A stretch of 64,000 bases of DNA from NCBI RefSeq assembly GCF_003627755.1, contig NZ_CP032694.1:3277501-3341500 (forward strand), in the 5' to 3' direction. The position numbers and the translations under genes were made by a program. Source of the stretch: Rhizobium jaguaris (lineage in GTDB: Bacteria; Pseudomonadota; Alphaproteobacteria; Rhizobiales; Rhizobiaceae). Positions within the stretch are counted from its first letter, which is position 1. Each line of letters begins with the position of its first letter. The notes beneath the pieces are model-generated. The model was not told the origin of the DNA, did not search any database, and was given only the letters and a program-made list of their open reading frames with translations. Below are positions 50,246-58,789 of the stretch, piece after piece.

Positions 50246-52693
50246 TCAAGCCTTGATCCGCGCCATCTGCGGGTCATACAGCGGCTTCAACGACACCTGG
50301 CAGGGGACGCGACGTTGGGCAACGTCGAGCTCATACCGCCCCCCAAGCACGAAATCCTCGGTAACCCCGTCAGGATCGCGAACATAGCCATAACCGATTG
50401 GCTTGCCGATCGTGTAGCCATAGCCGCCGCTCGACAGCCAGCCGACGCGCTGGCCGTTGCGATAGATCGTCTCGCGGCCGAGCAGCACGGTTTCAGGGTC
50501 ATCGGGCACGAAGCACGCGAGCAGCTTTTTCACACCGGAGGCCAGTTGCCGCTCGACAGCCTCCCGGCCGCGGAAGGCGATGTTCTTCTTCATCTTCACT
50601 GCCCAGGCCAGCCCCGCTTCAACCGGAGTGTGATCCGGCCCGATATCGGAACCCCAGGCGCGATAGCCCTTTTCCAGCCGACAGCTTTCGATGGCACGGT
50701 AACCGGCATTGATGAGACCGTGCTCACGGCCGGCAGCCATCAGCGCATCGTAGACCGTGGCCGCATATTCCACCGGCACATGCAGCTCGTAACCGAGCTC
50801 GCCGACATAGGTCACGCGCAGCGCCCGAACCGGGCAGCCGGCGATGCCGACGGTCTTCACCCGCAGGAAAGGAAACGCCGCATTCGCAACATCGTCCGAG
50901 GTGACGGCTTCCAGCACCATGCGCGAAGTCGGCCCCATCAGAGACAGCACGGAATAGGCGGAGGTTATGTCCACCAGTTCGGCATGCATCTCGGCCGGAA
51001 TATTTTTTGCGATCCAGTCGAAATCATGCGTGGCAAAGCCTGTACCCGTCGTGATGTAGAATTCGTTCTCGGCCACACGTGCCACGGTGACATCGCATTC
51101 GATCCCGCCTCGGTCGTTCAGCATCTGCGTGTAGGTCAGGTTGCCGACCGGCTTGGCGACGTCGTTGGACGCGATCCATGAAATCGCCGCTTCAGCGTCC
51201 CGTCCCTTCAGCACGAATTTTGCAAAAGACGTCTGATCGAAAATCACCGCCGCCTCGCGCACCGCCCTATGCTCACGACCGACCGCAGCAAACCAGTTCT
51301 GCCGGCCATAGGTGTAGACGTCCTTCGGCTCCTCGCCTGCAAAGAGATCGGCAAACCAGTTCGGCCGCTCCCAGCCGAGCTTTTCGCCGAAACAGGCGCC
51401 CTGCGCCTTCAGCCGGTCATAGAGCGGCGATTTGCGGCAGGGGCGGCCGCTCGAATGTTCTTCGAACGGCCAGGCCATGGTGTAATGCTTGCCATAGGCT
51501 TCCAGCGTGCGGGTGCGCACCCAATCCGTATCGAAATGCGGACGGCCGAAGCGCCTGATGTCGACCGGCCAGAGATCATAGGGCGGTTCGCCCTTCACCA
51601 CCCATTCGGCGAGCGCCATGCCCGCACCACCCGCGGAAGCGATGCCGAAGGCGTTGAAGCCGGCGCCGATGAAGAAGTTCCGAAGCTCGGGAGCCTCGCC
51701 AAGGATGAAATTGCCGTCGGGGGTGAAGCTCTCGGGTCCGTTCAGAAGCTGCTTGATGCCCGCCGTCTGCAGCGCCGGCACACGCATCAGGGCCTGCTCC
51801 ATGATCTGCTCGAAGTGGTTGAAGTTGCTATCGAGCAGCGTGTAGTGGAACTCTTTGGGAATGCCGTCGATCGCCCAGGGGATCGGATTCGGCTCATAAC
51901 CGCCCATGACCAATCCGCCGACCTCTTCCTTGTAATAGGTCAACCTGTCCGGATCGCGCAGCGTCGGCAGGTTCGAGGGCACGCCGAAGGATTCGGTGAT
52001 GAGGTACTGATGCTCGACGGACACGAGCGGCACATTGACGCCGAAGCGCGCCGCAAAGCTTCGCGTCCATTGCCCGGCGCAAACCACGACGCACTCGCAT
52101 TCGATGCGGCCATTGTCGGTGATAACAGCGCGGATCCTGCCCTTGTCGATCTCCAGATCGAGAACTTCGGTATCTTCGAAAATCGAAACGCCGGCCATGC
52201 GCGCGCCCTTCGCCAGCGCCTGGGTGATATCGGAAGGATTGGCCTGCCCGTCGGTCGGCAGATAGGCCGCACCGATGAGATCGTCTATGTCCATCAGCGG
52301 CCAGAGATCGAAGGCCTCCTTCGGCGTCAGCAGATGCATCTGCAGCCCGAAGGATTGCGCCGTCGTCGCCTGCCGCTTCACTTCCGTCCAGCGCTCCTCG
52401 TTGCAGGCAAGGCGCAGGCCGCCGTTCATCTTCCAGCCGGTGGCGAGCCCCGTTTCGGCCTCCAGCCTCTTATAAAGGTCGACGGAATAGCCGAGCATCT
52501 GGGTAATATTGGCGCTGGTCCGCAATTGTCCGACGAGACCGGCGGCATGAAACGTCGTGCCCGAGGTCAGCTTCTTTCGCTCCAGCAGGACCGTATCGGT
52601 CAGCCCGAGCTTGGCAAGGTGATAGGCTGTGGAACAGCCGACGATACCCCCGCCGATGACGACCGCCTTCGCTGTGTGGGGCAGTTCTTTCAT
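50246..52693 (-). CDS. FAD-dependent dimethylglycine/sarcosine dehydrogenase-like protein with GcvT domain
   Basis: The 815-residue protein has an N-terminal FAD domain (VVIGGGIVGCSTAYHLAKLG), the covalent-FAD-type TTFHAAGLVGQLR, and a C-terminal folate-binding GcvT region (about 430-815; SLMGPTSRMVLE, VGELGYELHVPVEYAATVYDALM, ESCRLEKGYRAWGSDIG). It should demethylate a methylated glycine or related amine and pass formaldehyde to tetrahydrofolate. It overlaps the upstream kinase-like gene by 4 bp. It is one of three such systems in the window, with soxBDAG and the partial gene at the left edge. Confidence 0.93.
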   Translation of the reverse strand: MKELPHTAKAVVIGGGIVGCSTAYHLAKLGLTDTVLLERKKLTSGTTFHAAGLVGQLRTSANITQMLGYSVDLYKRLEAETGLATGWKMNGGLRLACNEERWTEVKRQATTAQSFGLQMHLLTPKEAFDLWPLMDIDDLIGAAYLPTDGQANPSDITQALAKGARMAGVSIFEDTEVLDLEIDKGRIRAVITDNGRIECECVVVCAGQWTRSFAARFGVNVPLVSVEHQYLITESFGVPSNLPTLRDPDRLTYYKEEVGGLVMGGYEPNPIPWAIDGIPKEFHYTLLDSNFNHFEQIMEQALMRVPALQTAGIKQLLNGPESFTPDGNFILGEAPELRNFFIGAGFNAFGIASAGGAGMALAEWVVKGEPPYDLWPVDIRRFGRPHFDTDWVRTRTLEAYGKHYTMAWPFEEHSSGRPCRKSPLYDRLKAQGACFGEKLGWERPNWFADLFAGEEPKDVYTYGRQNWFAAVGREHRAVREAAVIFDQTSFAKFVLKGRDAEAAISWIASNDVAKPVGNLTYTQMLNDRGGIECDVTVARVAENEFYITTGTGFATHDFDWIAKNIPAEMHAELVDITSAYSVLSLMGPTSRMVLEAVTSDDVANAAFPFLRVKTVGIAGCPVRALRVTYVGELGYELHVPVEYAATVYDALMAAGREHGLINAGYRAIESCRLEKGYRAWGSDIGPDHTPVEAGLAWAVKMKKNIAFRGREAVERQLASGVKKLLACFVPDDPETVLLGRETIYRNGQRVGWLSSGGYGYTIGKPIGYGYVRDPDGVTEDFVLGGRYELDVAQRRVPCQVSLKPLYDPQMARIKA

Positions 52694-53583
52694 CGCATCA
52701 CCTCAAAAGAATTCCGGAATGATTGATAGGTGCGTTCAAATCGCGTCAGATTTTCGCTCGTATAGGCTGAATAATCGAAATCAATATGGGAATGGATTTC
52801 CGAAACCATGCTCCACATCGTCTCGCGCAACAGCGAGGCGCATTTCATTGCCTGATAGCGCCGACATAGTTCATCACCCACCGGCGCCTCGAAATAGGCT
52901 TCCAGCATCGCCGTTTCCTGGCCCTCGGAGAATTCATTGTTGGAGGCAAGACCACCGAGATCGAAGAGCGGCGTATTGAAACCCGCATAATCCCAATCGA
53001 TCAGCCAGAGCCTTTTTCCATCGTCGAGAAAATTGCCCGCCAGCAGATCGTTATGGCCGAAAGCGATATCGAAAGGCCTGGCGGCCTGCTCCAGTCGCCC
53101 CGCAATATCGAGGAGGGAAGGCAGCAATGCTCTGTGCCGACTCTCGCCTTCCTCGAGAACGGCTGCATAGTCGCGCACGACATGGAAAACCCAGAAAATC
53201 GCGGCAGCACCGCGAAAATACTTCGCAACATTCTGGTGGCAGGAACGGACAAGCGGTACAATCCGCGTCAGCATCATGGGGTCGCGAATATCCTCCGCTG
53301 CAAGCGGTTTGGCGTCGATGTAATCCAGCACAAGGACACCCGGCTCATAGTGAATGACAGCGGGCGACAACCCCGCCGCATGCGCGGCCTTGCTCGCGGC
53401 AAGCTCGTTGGCACGGCTGATATGGTGAACCGGAACGTCCGTTCCCAACCTGACGACAAAATGCTGGCCGCCGTCGGTGACCAGGTAATTGCGATTGGTG
53501 ATGCCGCCCATGAGCGGAGCGATCTCGATCGATCCGCGCCAAATGCCAAGAGCATGTATCTTGTCTTCGGGCGTTACGGTCAT
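52690..53583 (-). CDS. Choline/ethanolamine kinase-like (APH-fold) protein
   Basis: The 297-residue protein has the aminoglycoside phosphotransferase fold: an N-terminal lobe (GGITNRNYLVTDGGQHFVVRLG), the catalytic loop AFGHNDLLAGNFL and metal-binding LWLIDWDYAGFNTPLFDLGGL. That pattern is closest to choline/ethanolamine kinases. The ATG at 53583 follows GGAGGTGG; an in-frame ATG at 53652 lacks a ribosome-binding site. It heads a two-gene operon with the dimethylglycine-dehydrogenase-like gene (ATGA overlap), so it may phosphorylate a choline-like substrate. Confidence 0.9.
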   Translation of the reverse strand: MTVTPEDKIHALGIWRGSIEIAPLMGGITNRNYLVTDGGQHFVVRLGTDVPVHHISRANELAASKAAHAAGLSPAVIHYEPGVLVLDYIDAKPLAAEDIRDPMMLTRIVPLVRSCHQNVAKYFRGAAAIFWVFHVVRDYAAVLEEGESRHRALLPSLLDIAGRLEQAARPFDIAFGHNDLLAGNFLDDGKRLWLIDWDYAGFNTPLFDLGGLASNNEFSEGQETAMLEAYFEAPVGDELCRRYQAMKCASLLRETMWSMVSEIHSHIDFDYSAYTSENLTRFERTYQSFRNSFEVMR

Positions 53584-53915
53584 CCCACCTCCGGCGCGGC
53601 AGTAGCGCGTCTTTCGGATGCAAAAGGTTCCCCACAAAAGGAGAACTGTCAAGAACTACCCACAAAATGAAACGAGCATTTGGTTTTTTGTTGGATTATG
53701 CGGGCAAAGAGGGTTTAATCCCTATTGGGTTATGGATATTCTCAACAGAAAGCTTCACCGTAGGCGGGATTTGACCTAAAAATTCAATCTCGAGGTGATT
53801 GGAGCGAACTGACTTGCCTTCGAGTCGTTATCCCGCTCTAGATGTTTGATCAGGCGTGGTCTATCCAAAGCCGTTGCGCGGGTTTTGAAATCATGCCGTA
53901 GACAGGATCGATACT
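53584..53915. promoter_or_regulatory. Divergent kinase/DeoR promoter region
   Basis: No gene is visible in this 332-bp stretch, which is AT-richer than its surroundings. It must contain the leftward promoter of the kinase-dehydrogenase operon and the rightward promoter of the DeoR gene. I saw no strong palindrome. Confidence 0.45.
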
Positions 53916-54725
53916 ATGTCGGACATCGTCCAGGCGCCGCTTCATTCGAACCATCGGGAACGCGAGATCCTGGAGGAGCTTCGGCTCGCGGGCGGCGCGA
54001 GCCGTATTCAGTTTCTGGCGGAACGGCTGGCCGTTTCGGAAGAGACCATCCGCCGCAATATCCGCAGCCTGGAGGCCAACGGTCTCGTCACCAAGGTGCA
54101 TGGCGGCGTCCATATCAAGGACTCGATCATCGAGCAGCCTCTGCATTTCCGAATGAACGAAAACGCGGAGGCCAAGCGCATGATCGCCGCCCGCGTCGCG
54201 GCAATGATCCAGAATGGCGACACGCTCTTCCTCGACATCGGCTCGACGACAGCTTTCATTGCCGTAGCGCTGCAGAAACATCAGAACCTGTTCATCGTCA
54301 CCAACGCCGTCTCGGTGGCACACGCGCTGGCGACCCGCAACGGCAACCGCGTCTTCTTCGCCGGCGGCGAACTGCGCGGCCACGACGGTGGCGCCTTCGG
54401 CATGGAAGCGACCAACTTCCTGCGCCGCTTCAATGTTCGCCATGCGATATTGTCCGTCGGCGCCGTCAATGCCGTTTCCGGCTTCATGCTGCACGATCTG
54501 GAGGAGGCGGAATATTCCCGCGAAGCCGCGCGGCGCGCTGAAAACCGCATCATCGTCGCCGACAGCGCCAAATTCGGCCGCAGCGCTCCGATCATCATCG
54601 ATGATCCCGCCATCTACGACATGATGGTCACCGACGACGTGCCGCCTCCGGATATCCGTGCCATGCTGGACCGCAACGAGATCGATCTCGTCGTCGCCAG
54701 CCAGCGCCGGATGGAGCAGCGCTAA
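53916..54725 (+). CDS. DeoR/GlpR-family transcriptional regulator
   Basis: The 269-residue protein has the DeoR HTH (REREILEELRLAGGASRIQFLAERLAVSEETIRRNIRSLEANGLVTKVHGG) and the sugar-phosphate sensor domain (DIGSTTAFIAVALQKHQNLFIVTNAVSVAHALA; IVADSAKFGRSAP). It is divergent from the choline-kinase-like and dehydrogenase genes and is the probable regulator of that operon, sensing a phosphorylated metabolite such as phosphocholine; that ligand is inference. Confidence 0.92.
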   Translation: MSDIVQAPLHSNHREREILEELRLAGGASRIQFLAERLAVSEETIRRNIRSLEANGLVTKVHGGVHIKDSIIEQPLHFRMNENAEAKRMIAARVAAMIQNGDTLFLDIGSTTAFIAVALQKHQNLFIVTNAVSVAHALATRNGNRVFFAGGELRGHDGGAFGMEATNFLRRFNVRHAILSVGAVNAVSGFMLHDLEEAEYSREAARRAENRIIVADSAKFGRSAPIIIDDPAIYDMMVTDDVPPPDIRAMLDRNEIDLVVASQRRMEQR

Positions 54726-54730
54726 CGACA

Positions 54731-54792
54731 GAAATTCCAGGAAAAGTGCGAAGCGGTTTTCCGTCCGGAATTGCGTAAAAACAAAAAGATAG
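54731..54792 (+). repeat. Dispersed 3'-end repeat, copy 3
   Basis: AATTCCAGGAAAAGTGCGAA, GCGGTTTTCCG, CGGAATTGCG and AAAAACAAAAAGATAG match the copy after rpoH in order and spacing. It starts 6 bp after the DeoR stop codon. Confidence 0.8.
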
Positions 54793-54830
54793 AGCGGTTC
54801 TAAGATTCCCTGAAAAACTGAACCGCTCTA
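54790..54830. terminator. Hairpin between convergent DeoR and LysR genes
   Basis: TAGAGCGGTTC (54790-54800) pairs with GAACCGCTCTA (54820-54830): an 11-bp stem with a 19-base loop. It reaches into the LysR stop codon. It lacks a clear T run, so it may be a pause or mRNA-end structure rather than a strong terminator. Confidence 0.5.
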
Positions 54831-55709
54831 ATCCCTGCACATGGATTCCAGCGTCAACGCCGCCTTGCTGGCATGACGCTCTTTGTGGCGCAGCAGACGG
54901 AAGCTGCGGACGGGCAGATCGAAGGCTGCCCGAACCAGCAATCCTTGCTGCAGATAGGCCATAGCCGCCGCGCTGGAGATCGCCGCCGCGCTCTGTCCTT
55001 GGCAGACCGCCGACAGTACGGCCTCGTTTGATGGCAGTACCAATGCCACGCCGAGATCATGCGGCGAGGTGCCGAGCTTGATGATGGCATTTTCGAATTC
55101 GGACCGCGTGCCCGAACCTTCCTCGCGCATGACCCAGGACGTACCGTTGGCAAGATCGGCAACGGTCAGCCGCCGCCCGTCCGCCCAGGGATGATCCGGC
55201 GGCACGACGACGACAAGCGCATCCTGCGCAACGACTTTCATCGACAGAACCGGCGCATCCACCTCCCCTTCGACGAAACCCAGTTCAGCAGTGCCTTCGA
55301 TCACCGCCTCGGTGACCGTACGCGTATTGCCGATCGTCAGATCGAGGTCGATGCCGGGATAGTCGCGATGAAAGCGCATCAGCACGGGCGGCAGCCAATA
55401 GCTCGCTATGGTCTGGCTGGCGCGCAGGCTGAGCCGGCCGCGCTGCAACCCGCCGAGTTCGGAAAGCATGAGCTCTGCCGAACGCACGCGGGCAAGCGTC
55501 GCCTTGGCCTCCCCGAGAAAGGTGCGCCCGGTTTCCGTCAGCTCGATCCGCCGGCCGACGCGATGAAACAGCTCGACGCCGTAATAGGCTTCGAGGTTCT
55601 TGATGGCGGCGCTGACCGCCGACGGTGTCAAATGGATGGCCTCTGCCGCATGGGTCAGATGTTCCCGCTCGGCGACGGCGACAAAAATTGCGAGTTGCTC
55701 GAAGGTCAT
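54828..55709 (-). CDS. LysR-family transcriptional regulator (CysB/YeiE-like)
   Basis: The 293-residue protein has the N-terminal HTH (FEQLAIFVAVAEREHLTHAAEAIHLTPSAVSAAIKNLEAYYGVELFHR) and a LysR effector domain (RASQTIASYWLPPVLMRFHRDYPGI; PSNEAVLSAVCQGQSAAAISSAA). It is divergent from a YeiH-family membrane gene. YeiE-like regulators next to YeiH are common and link to sulfite. Paired half-sites ATCGAA and TTCGAT lie in the intergenic gap. Confidence 0.92.
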   Translation of the reverse strand: MTFEQLAIFVAVAEREHLTHAAEAIHLTPSAVSAAIKNLEAYYGVELFHRVGRRIELTETGRTFLGEAKATLARVRSAELMLSELGGLQRGRLSLRASQTIASYWLPPVLMRFHRDYPGIDLDLTIGNTRTVTEAVIEGTAELGFVEGEVDAPVLSMKVVAQDALVVVVPPDHPWADGRRLTVADLANGTSWVMREEGSGTRSEFENAIIKLGTSPHDLGVALVLPSNEAVLSAVCQGQSAAAISSAAAMAYLQQGLLVRAAFDLPVRSFRLLRHKERHASKAALTLESMCRD

Positions 55710-55727
55710 GGGAAATCATTCTAATTT

Positions 55728-55756
55728 ATCGAACGAAACATAGGATAATATTCGAT
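55728..55756. promoter_or_regulatory. Inverted half-sites between LysR gene and YeiH gene
   Basis: ATCGAA (55728-55733) and TTCGAT (55751-55756) are inverted relative to each other with 17 bp between. They lie 18 bp upstream of the LysR ATG and 69 bp upstream of the YeiH ATG. Confidence 0.4.
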
Positions 55757-55825
55757 GGATGTCGACATCAGGAGGTGAGACTTTCCCGCCATCGAAATTT
55801 CTTTTTAGTCGAATGGCGGTTCAGC

Positions 55826-56848
55826 ATGCCCCTTTTTCATCGAGCCAATATTATCCTCCCCGGCCTTGCCCTGACGAGTGCGGTGGCCCTTCTCGCCTAT
55901 GCCGCCGAGCGCGTCGAGATTGGTATTCTCGGCGGCAAGTGGATCGAGAGCCTGGTGCTCGCCATTGCGCTTGGCATTGTCGTCTGCACCATAATGCCGC
56001 TTAAGCCCACCTTGCGCGCTGGCATCGATTTCAGCGCCAAGATCCTGCTTGAAATTGCCATCGTCCTGCTTGGCGCCTCGATCAGCCTGTCGGCCATCAG
56101 CGGCGCCGGTGTCTGGTTGATCGCCGGTATTGCCATTGTCGTTGTGCTGTCGATCGCAGCGACCTATGTCGTCGGGCGGCTGCTTGGCCTGCCGCCGAAG
56201 CTGGCCACGCTCATTGCCTGCGGTAATTCCATCTGCGGCAATTCGGCGATCGTCGCCGTTGCTCCGGTCATCGAGGCCGGTTCGGAGGAGATTGCCGCCG
56301 CCCTTGCCTTTACGGCCGTGCTTGGAATCGCCGCCGTCTTCCTGCTGCCGCTTCTTTATTTCCACGCCGGCATGAGCGTCCCGCAATATGGCGTGCTGGC
56401 CGGCCTGACCGTCTATGCCGTGCCGCAGGTTCTTGCCGCGACCGCGCCAGTCAGCACCCTTGCGGTGCAAACCGGAACCCTGGTCAAGCTCGTCCGTGTG
56501 CTGATGCTCGGGCCTGTCATTTTCCTTCTCGGCGTCATCACCAAGACCGAAACGGCTGGGATCGACAGCCGCACGGGCCGCCACCACTCACTGGTTCCCT
56601 GGTTTATCTGCGGCTTTTTGGGGCTGATGGCGTTGCGTTCTTTCGGCCTGATCCCGGACGCGCTGGTCGCGCCGATGGCGCTCGTCTCCAACATCCTCAC
56701 GGTGATTGCTATGGCGGCGCTCGGCCTATCGGTGAACATCCGCTCCGTTGCCCATGCCGGCGGCCGGGTGATCACGGCAGCCACGCTGTCGCTGCTGACA
56801 CTCGGCGTCATCAGCTATGGGCTGATTGCCGTCCTGCAAATCCGGTAG
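55826..56848 (+). CDS. YeiH-family (UPF0324) putative sulfate/sulfite exporter
   Basis: The 340-residue inner-membrane protein has about ten transmembrane helices and the family segments LALTSAVALLAYAAERVE, LLEIAIVLLGASISLSAISG and IACGNSICGNSAIVAVAPVIEAGSEEIAAALAF. The ATG at 55826 begins MPLFHRANIILPGLAL; the frame to 55625 runs through the LysR gene. Its last 38 bp overlap the convergent GGDEF-EAL gene. Transport of sulfite or sulfate is suggested by the family and the LysR neighbour but is not shown by sequence. Confidence 0.88.
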   Translation: MPLFHRANIILPGLALTSAVALLAYAAERVEIGILGGKWIESLVLAIALGIVVCTIMPLKPTLRAGIDFSAKILLEIAIVLLGASISLSAISGAGVWLIAGIAIVVVLSIAATYVVGRLLGLPPKLATLIACGNSICGNSAIVAVAPVIEAGSEEIAAALAFTAVLGIAAVFLLPLLYFHAGMSVPQYGVLAGLTVYAVPQVLAATAPVSTLAVQTGTLVKLVRVLMLGPVIFLLGVITKTETAGIDSRTGRHHSLVPWFICGFLGLMALRSFGLIPDALVAPMALVSNILTVIAMAALGLSVNIRSVAHAGGRVITAATLSLLTLGVISYGLIAVLQIR

Positions 56849-58688
56849 ATCCAGCATCGCCTTGGGAATTACCTGAGGGCCGGTGTAAATCTGGCCGCTG
56901 AACAGATGCCAGCAGCGCAGCGATCTCATTTGCCGGCGAAGGATAACCGATCGCATAGCCCTGAAGTCCGTCACAGCCGGCGCGCGCCAGGAGCCGTGCA
57001 TGGTCTTCGGTCTCAACGCCCTCGGCGATGACTTCAACACTGAGGGCTCTTGCTATTTCCACGATCGAGCTGACCAGGCGGCGTTGTTCGTCCGAGGTGG
57101 TAATTGCCGTCACCAACTGCCGGTCGATCTTCAGTCGCTTCGGCTTCAGCTTCACCAGGCCGATCAGTGAGGCATGACCGGACCCGAAATCGTCGATCTC
57201 GATCTCGATACCCATCTTTTTGATCGCGTCGATATTGGCGAGCACTTTGTCGTCGGGATCATCGAGGAAGATCGTCTCCACCAACTCGAAGGCGATGGCA
57301 TGGCGCGGTATGTTCAGAGCTTCCAGCCGTTCAATTAGCCTTGGATCGGCCAGACGGCTTCCGGAAATGTTGACGGCGATACGCGGCGGCGTCAGGCCCT
57401 GCAAGGCCCAGGTGGTGCGGTCGAACAATACGCGGTTTAGGATGGCCGCATCGATCTCTGCTGTCAGCCCGTATTCCTCAGCTACCTTCAGGAAGGCTAC
57501 CGGCGCCAGCAGCCCCCTCTCCGGATGCCACCATCGCGCCAAAGCCTCTAGCCCGACGATTCGTCGGCTGCGCGCATCCACCTGGGTTTGGTAGAAAGGC
57601 ACGATCTCATTCCGTATCAGCGCAAGTCGCAATTCCTCTGCCAGCTGGCGCTCGGACTGCAAGTCGGATTGCAGTTTCGGTGTGAAGAATTCGACACGGT
57701 TGCGGCCAAGTTTCTTGGCCTGATAGAGGGCGACATCGGACTCCGCCAACAGATTGCCGGCCCCTTCGATAGCGCTCCAAGCCGCGCCGATCGAGGCGCC
57801 TACCCGCAGCATGTCGTGGCCGAAGCGTATGTCGCGCCGCAGCCGCCATAGAATATCCTCCGCAATGCTTCTCAGCTCATCGGCGGTATCGATATCGACC
57901 AGCACCACGACGAACTCATCCCCGCCGATGCGAGCAACCATATCATTGGCCGAGATCGCCCCGGAAATCCGCCCCGCCGCATTCTGCAGCGTTACATCGC
58001 CAGCCGCATGGCCCCATTTGTCATTGATCTGCTTGAAACAGTCGAGATCGATATGGAGGACCGCCAGTGTCTTCACGGCCGCGTCGGCGCACAGCTCCGC
58101 CAGCCGGCGATCGAAATAACGGCGATTGGGAAGGCCAGTCAGGTAATCATGGTCAGCTGCGTGTTCGATACGTGCGCGGCTCTGCTCCAGCGCGATTGCG
58201 CGGGCTTCCGCGACCGCCTTCTGATCGGTCAGCTCACGATTGAGCAGGACGTCAGCCGTGACATCCCATTCCGCACCGATGAAAGACGGCTGGCCATCGG
58301 GTCCCTCGTAGAAATGAGCCCGCGAGCGCAGATAGCGCACCTCTCCATCAGGCAGGATGATGCGAAATTGTGAATTATAAAAACCCTTTTTCGCGTTTGC
58401 TTCATCAAACTCGGCGATTGCCCGCTCTACATCGCCGGGATGAAGGGCATTCAGCCAGACCGACGACGACACCTTGCGATCGGTACGGCCGGTCTCGTAG
58501 AGCTTGTGCATCTGCAGATCCCAAAGCACTTCCTCTTCGCTGAGGTCATGCTCCCACACCCCGATCTGCGACGTCTCCAGCGCTAATTCCAGCCTCCTCA
58601 AGAGGTCTTGGAATTCCTGCTCGGATCGCCCTGACACCGCCTTTTCCACCGAGTTCGAACCCCCTCCGGACGCATGGAAAGTTTGCAT
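56811..58688 (-). CDS. PAS-GGDEF-EAL cyclic-di-GMP enzyme
   Basis: The 625-residue protein has an N-terminal PAS domain (about 30-150; IGVWEHDLSEEEVLWD to PSFIGAEWDVTADV), a GGDEF domain (about 175-335) with an intact ARIGGDEFVVV active site, and an EAL domain (about 350-595) with GLEALARW, DDFGSGHASL, LKIDRQL and AEGVET. Both active sites look competent. The inhibitory I-site RxxD before GGDEF reads SAND, so product inhibition is probably absent. No membrane helix is seen. The last 38 bp overlap the YeiH gene on the other strand. Confidence 0.93.
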   Translation of the reverse strand: MQTFHASGGGSNSVEKAVSGRSEQEFQDLLRRLELALETSQIGVWEHDLSEEEVLWDLQMHKLYETGRTDRKVSSSVWLNALHPGDVERAIAEFDEANAKKGFYNSQFRIILPDGEVRYLRSRAHFYEGPDGQPSFIGAEWDVTADVLLNRELTDQKAVAEARAIALEQSRARIEHAADHDYLTGLPNRRYFDRRLAELCADAAVKTLAVLHIDLDCFKQINDKWGHAAGDVTLQNAAGRISGAISANDMVARIGGDEFVVVLVDIDTADELRSIAEDILWRLRRDIRFGHDMLRVGASIGAAWSAIEGAGNLLAESDVALYQAKKLGRNRVEFFTPKLQSDLQSERQLAEELRLALIRNEIVPFYQTQVDARSRRIVGLEALARWWHPERGLLAPVAFLKVAEEYGLTAEIDAAILNRVLFDRTTWALQGLTPPRIAVNISGSRLADPRLIERLEALNIPRHAIAFELVETIFLDDPDDKVLANIDAIKKMGIEIEIDDFGSGHASLIGLVKLKPKRLKIDRQLVTAITTSDEQRRLVSSIVEIARALSVEVIAEGVETEDHARLLARAGCDGLQGYAIGYPSPANEIAALLASVQRPDLHRPSGNSQGDAGSTGFAGRQSAHS

Positions 58689-58745
58689 GATTTCGGCGAT
58701 ATCTTTGCACCACTCCCTTTAGCGATATTTAATAGCCCCTCCAAA

Positions 58746-58767
58746 GTTGCGGGCTTTTGCCCGCAAC
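58746..58767 (-). terminator. Hairpin after the IlvD/Edd-family gene
   Basis: GTTGCGGGC (58746-58754) and GCCCGCAAC (58759-58767) form a 9-bp stem with a 4-base loop, 22 bp beyond the gene's stop. The following T tract is short, so its strength is unclear. Confidence 0.55.
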
Positions 58768-58789
58768 GCTCGCTGCATTCGTTTTTTGG

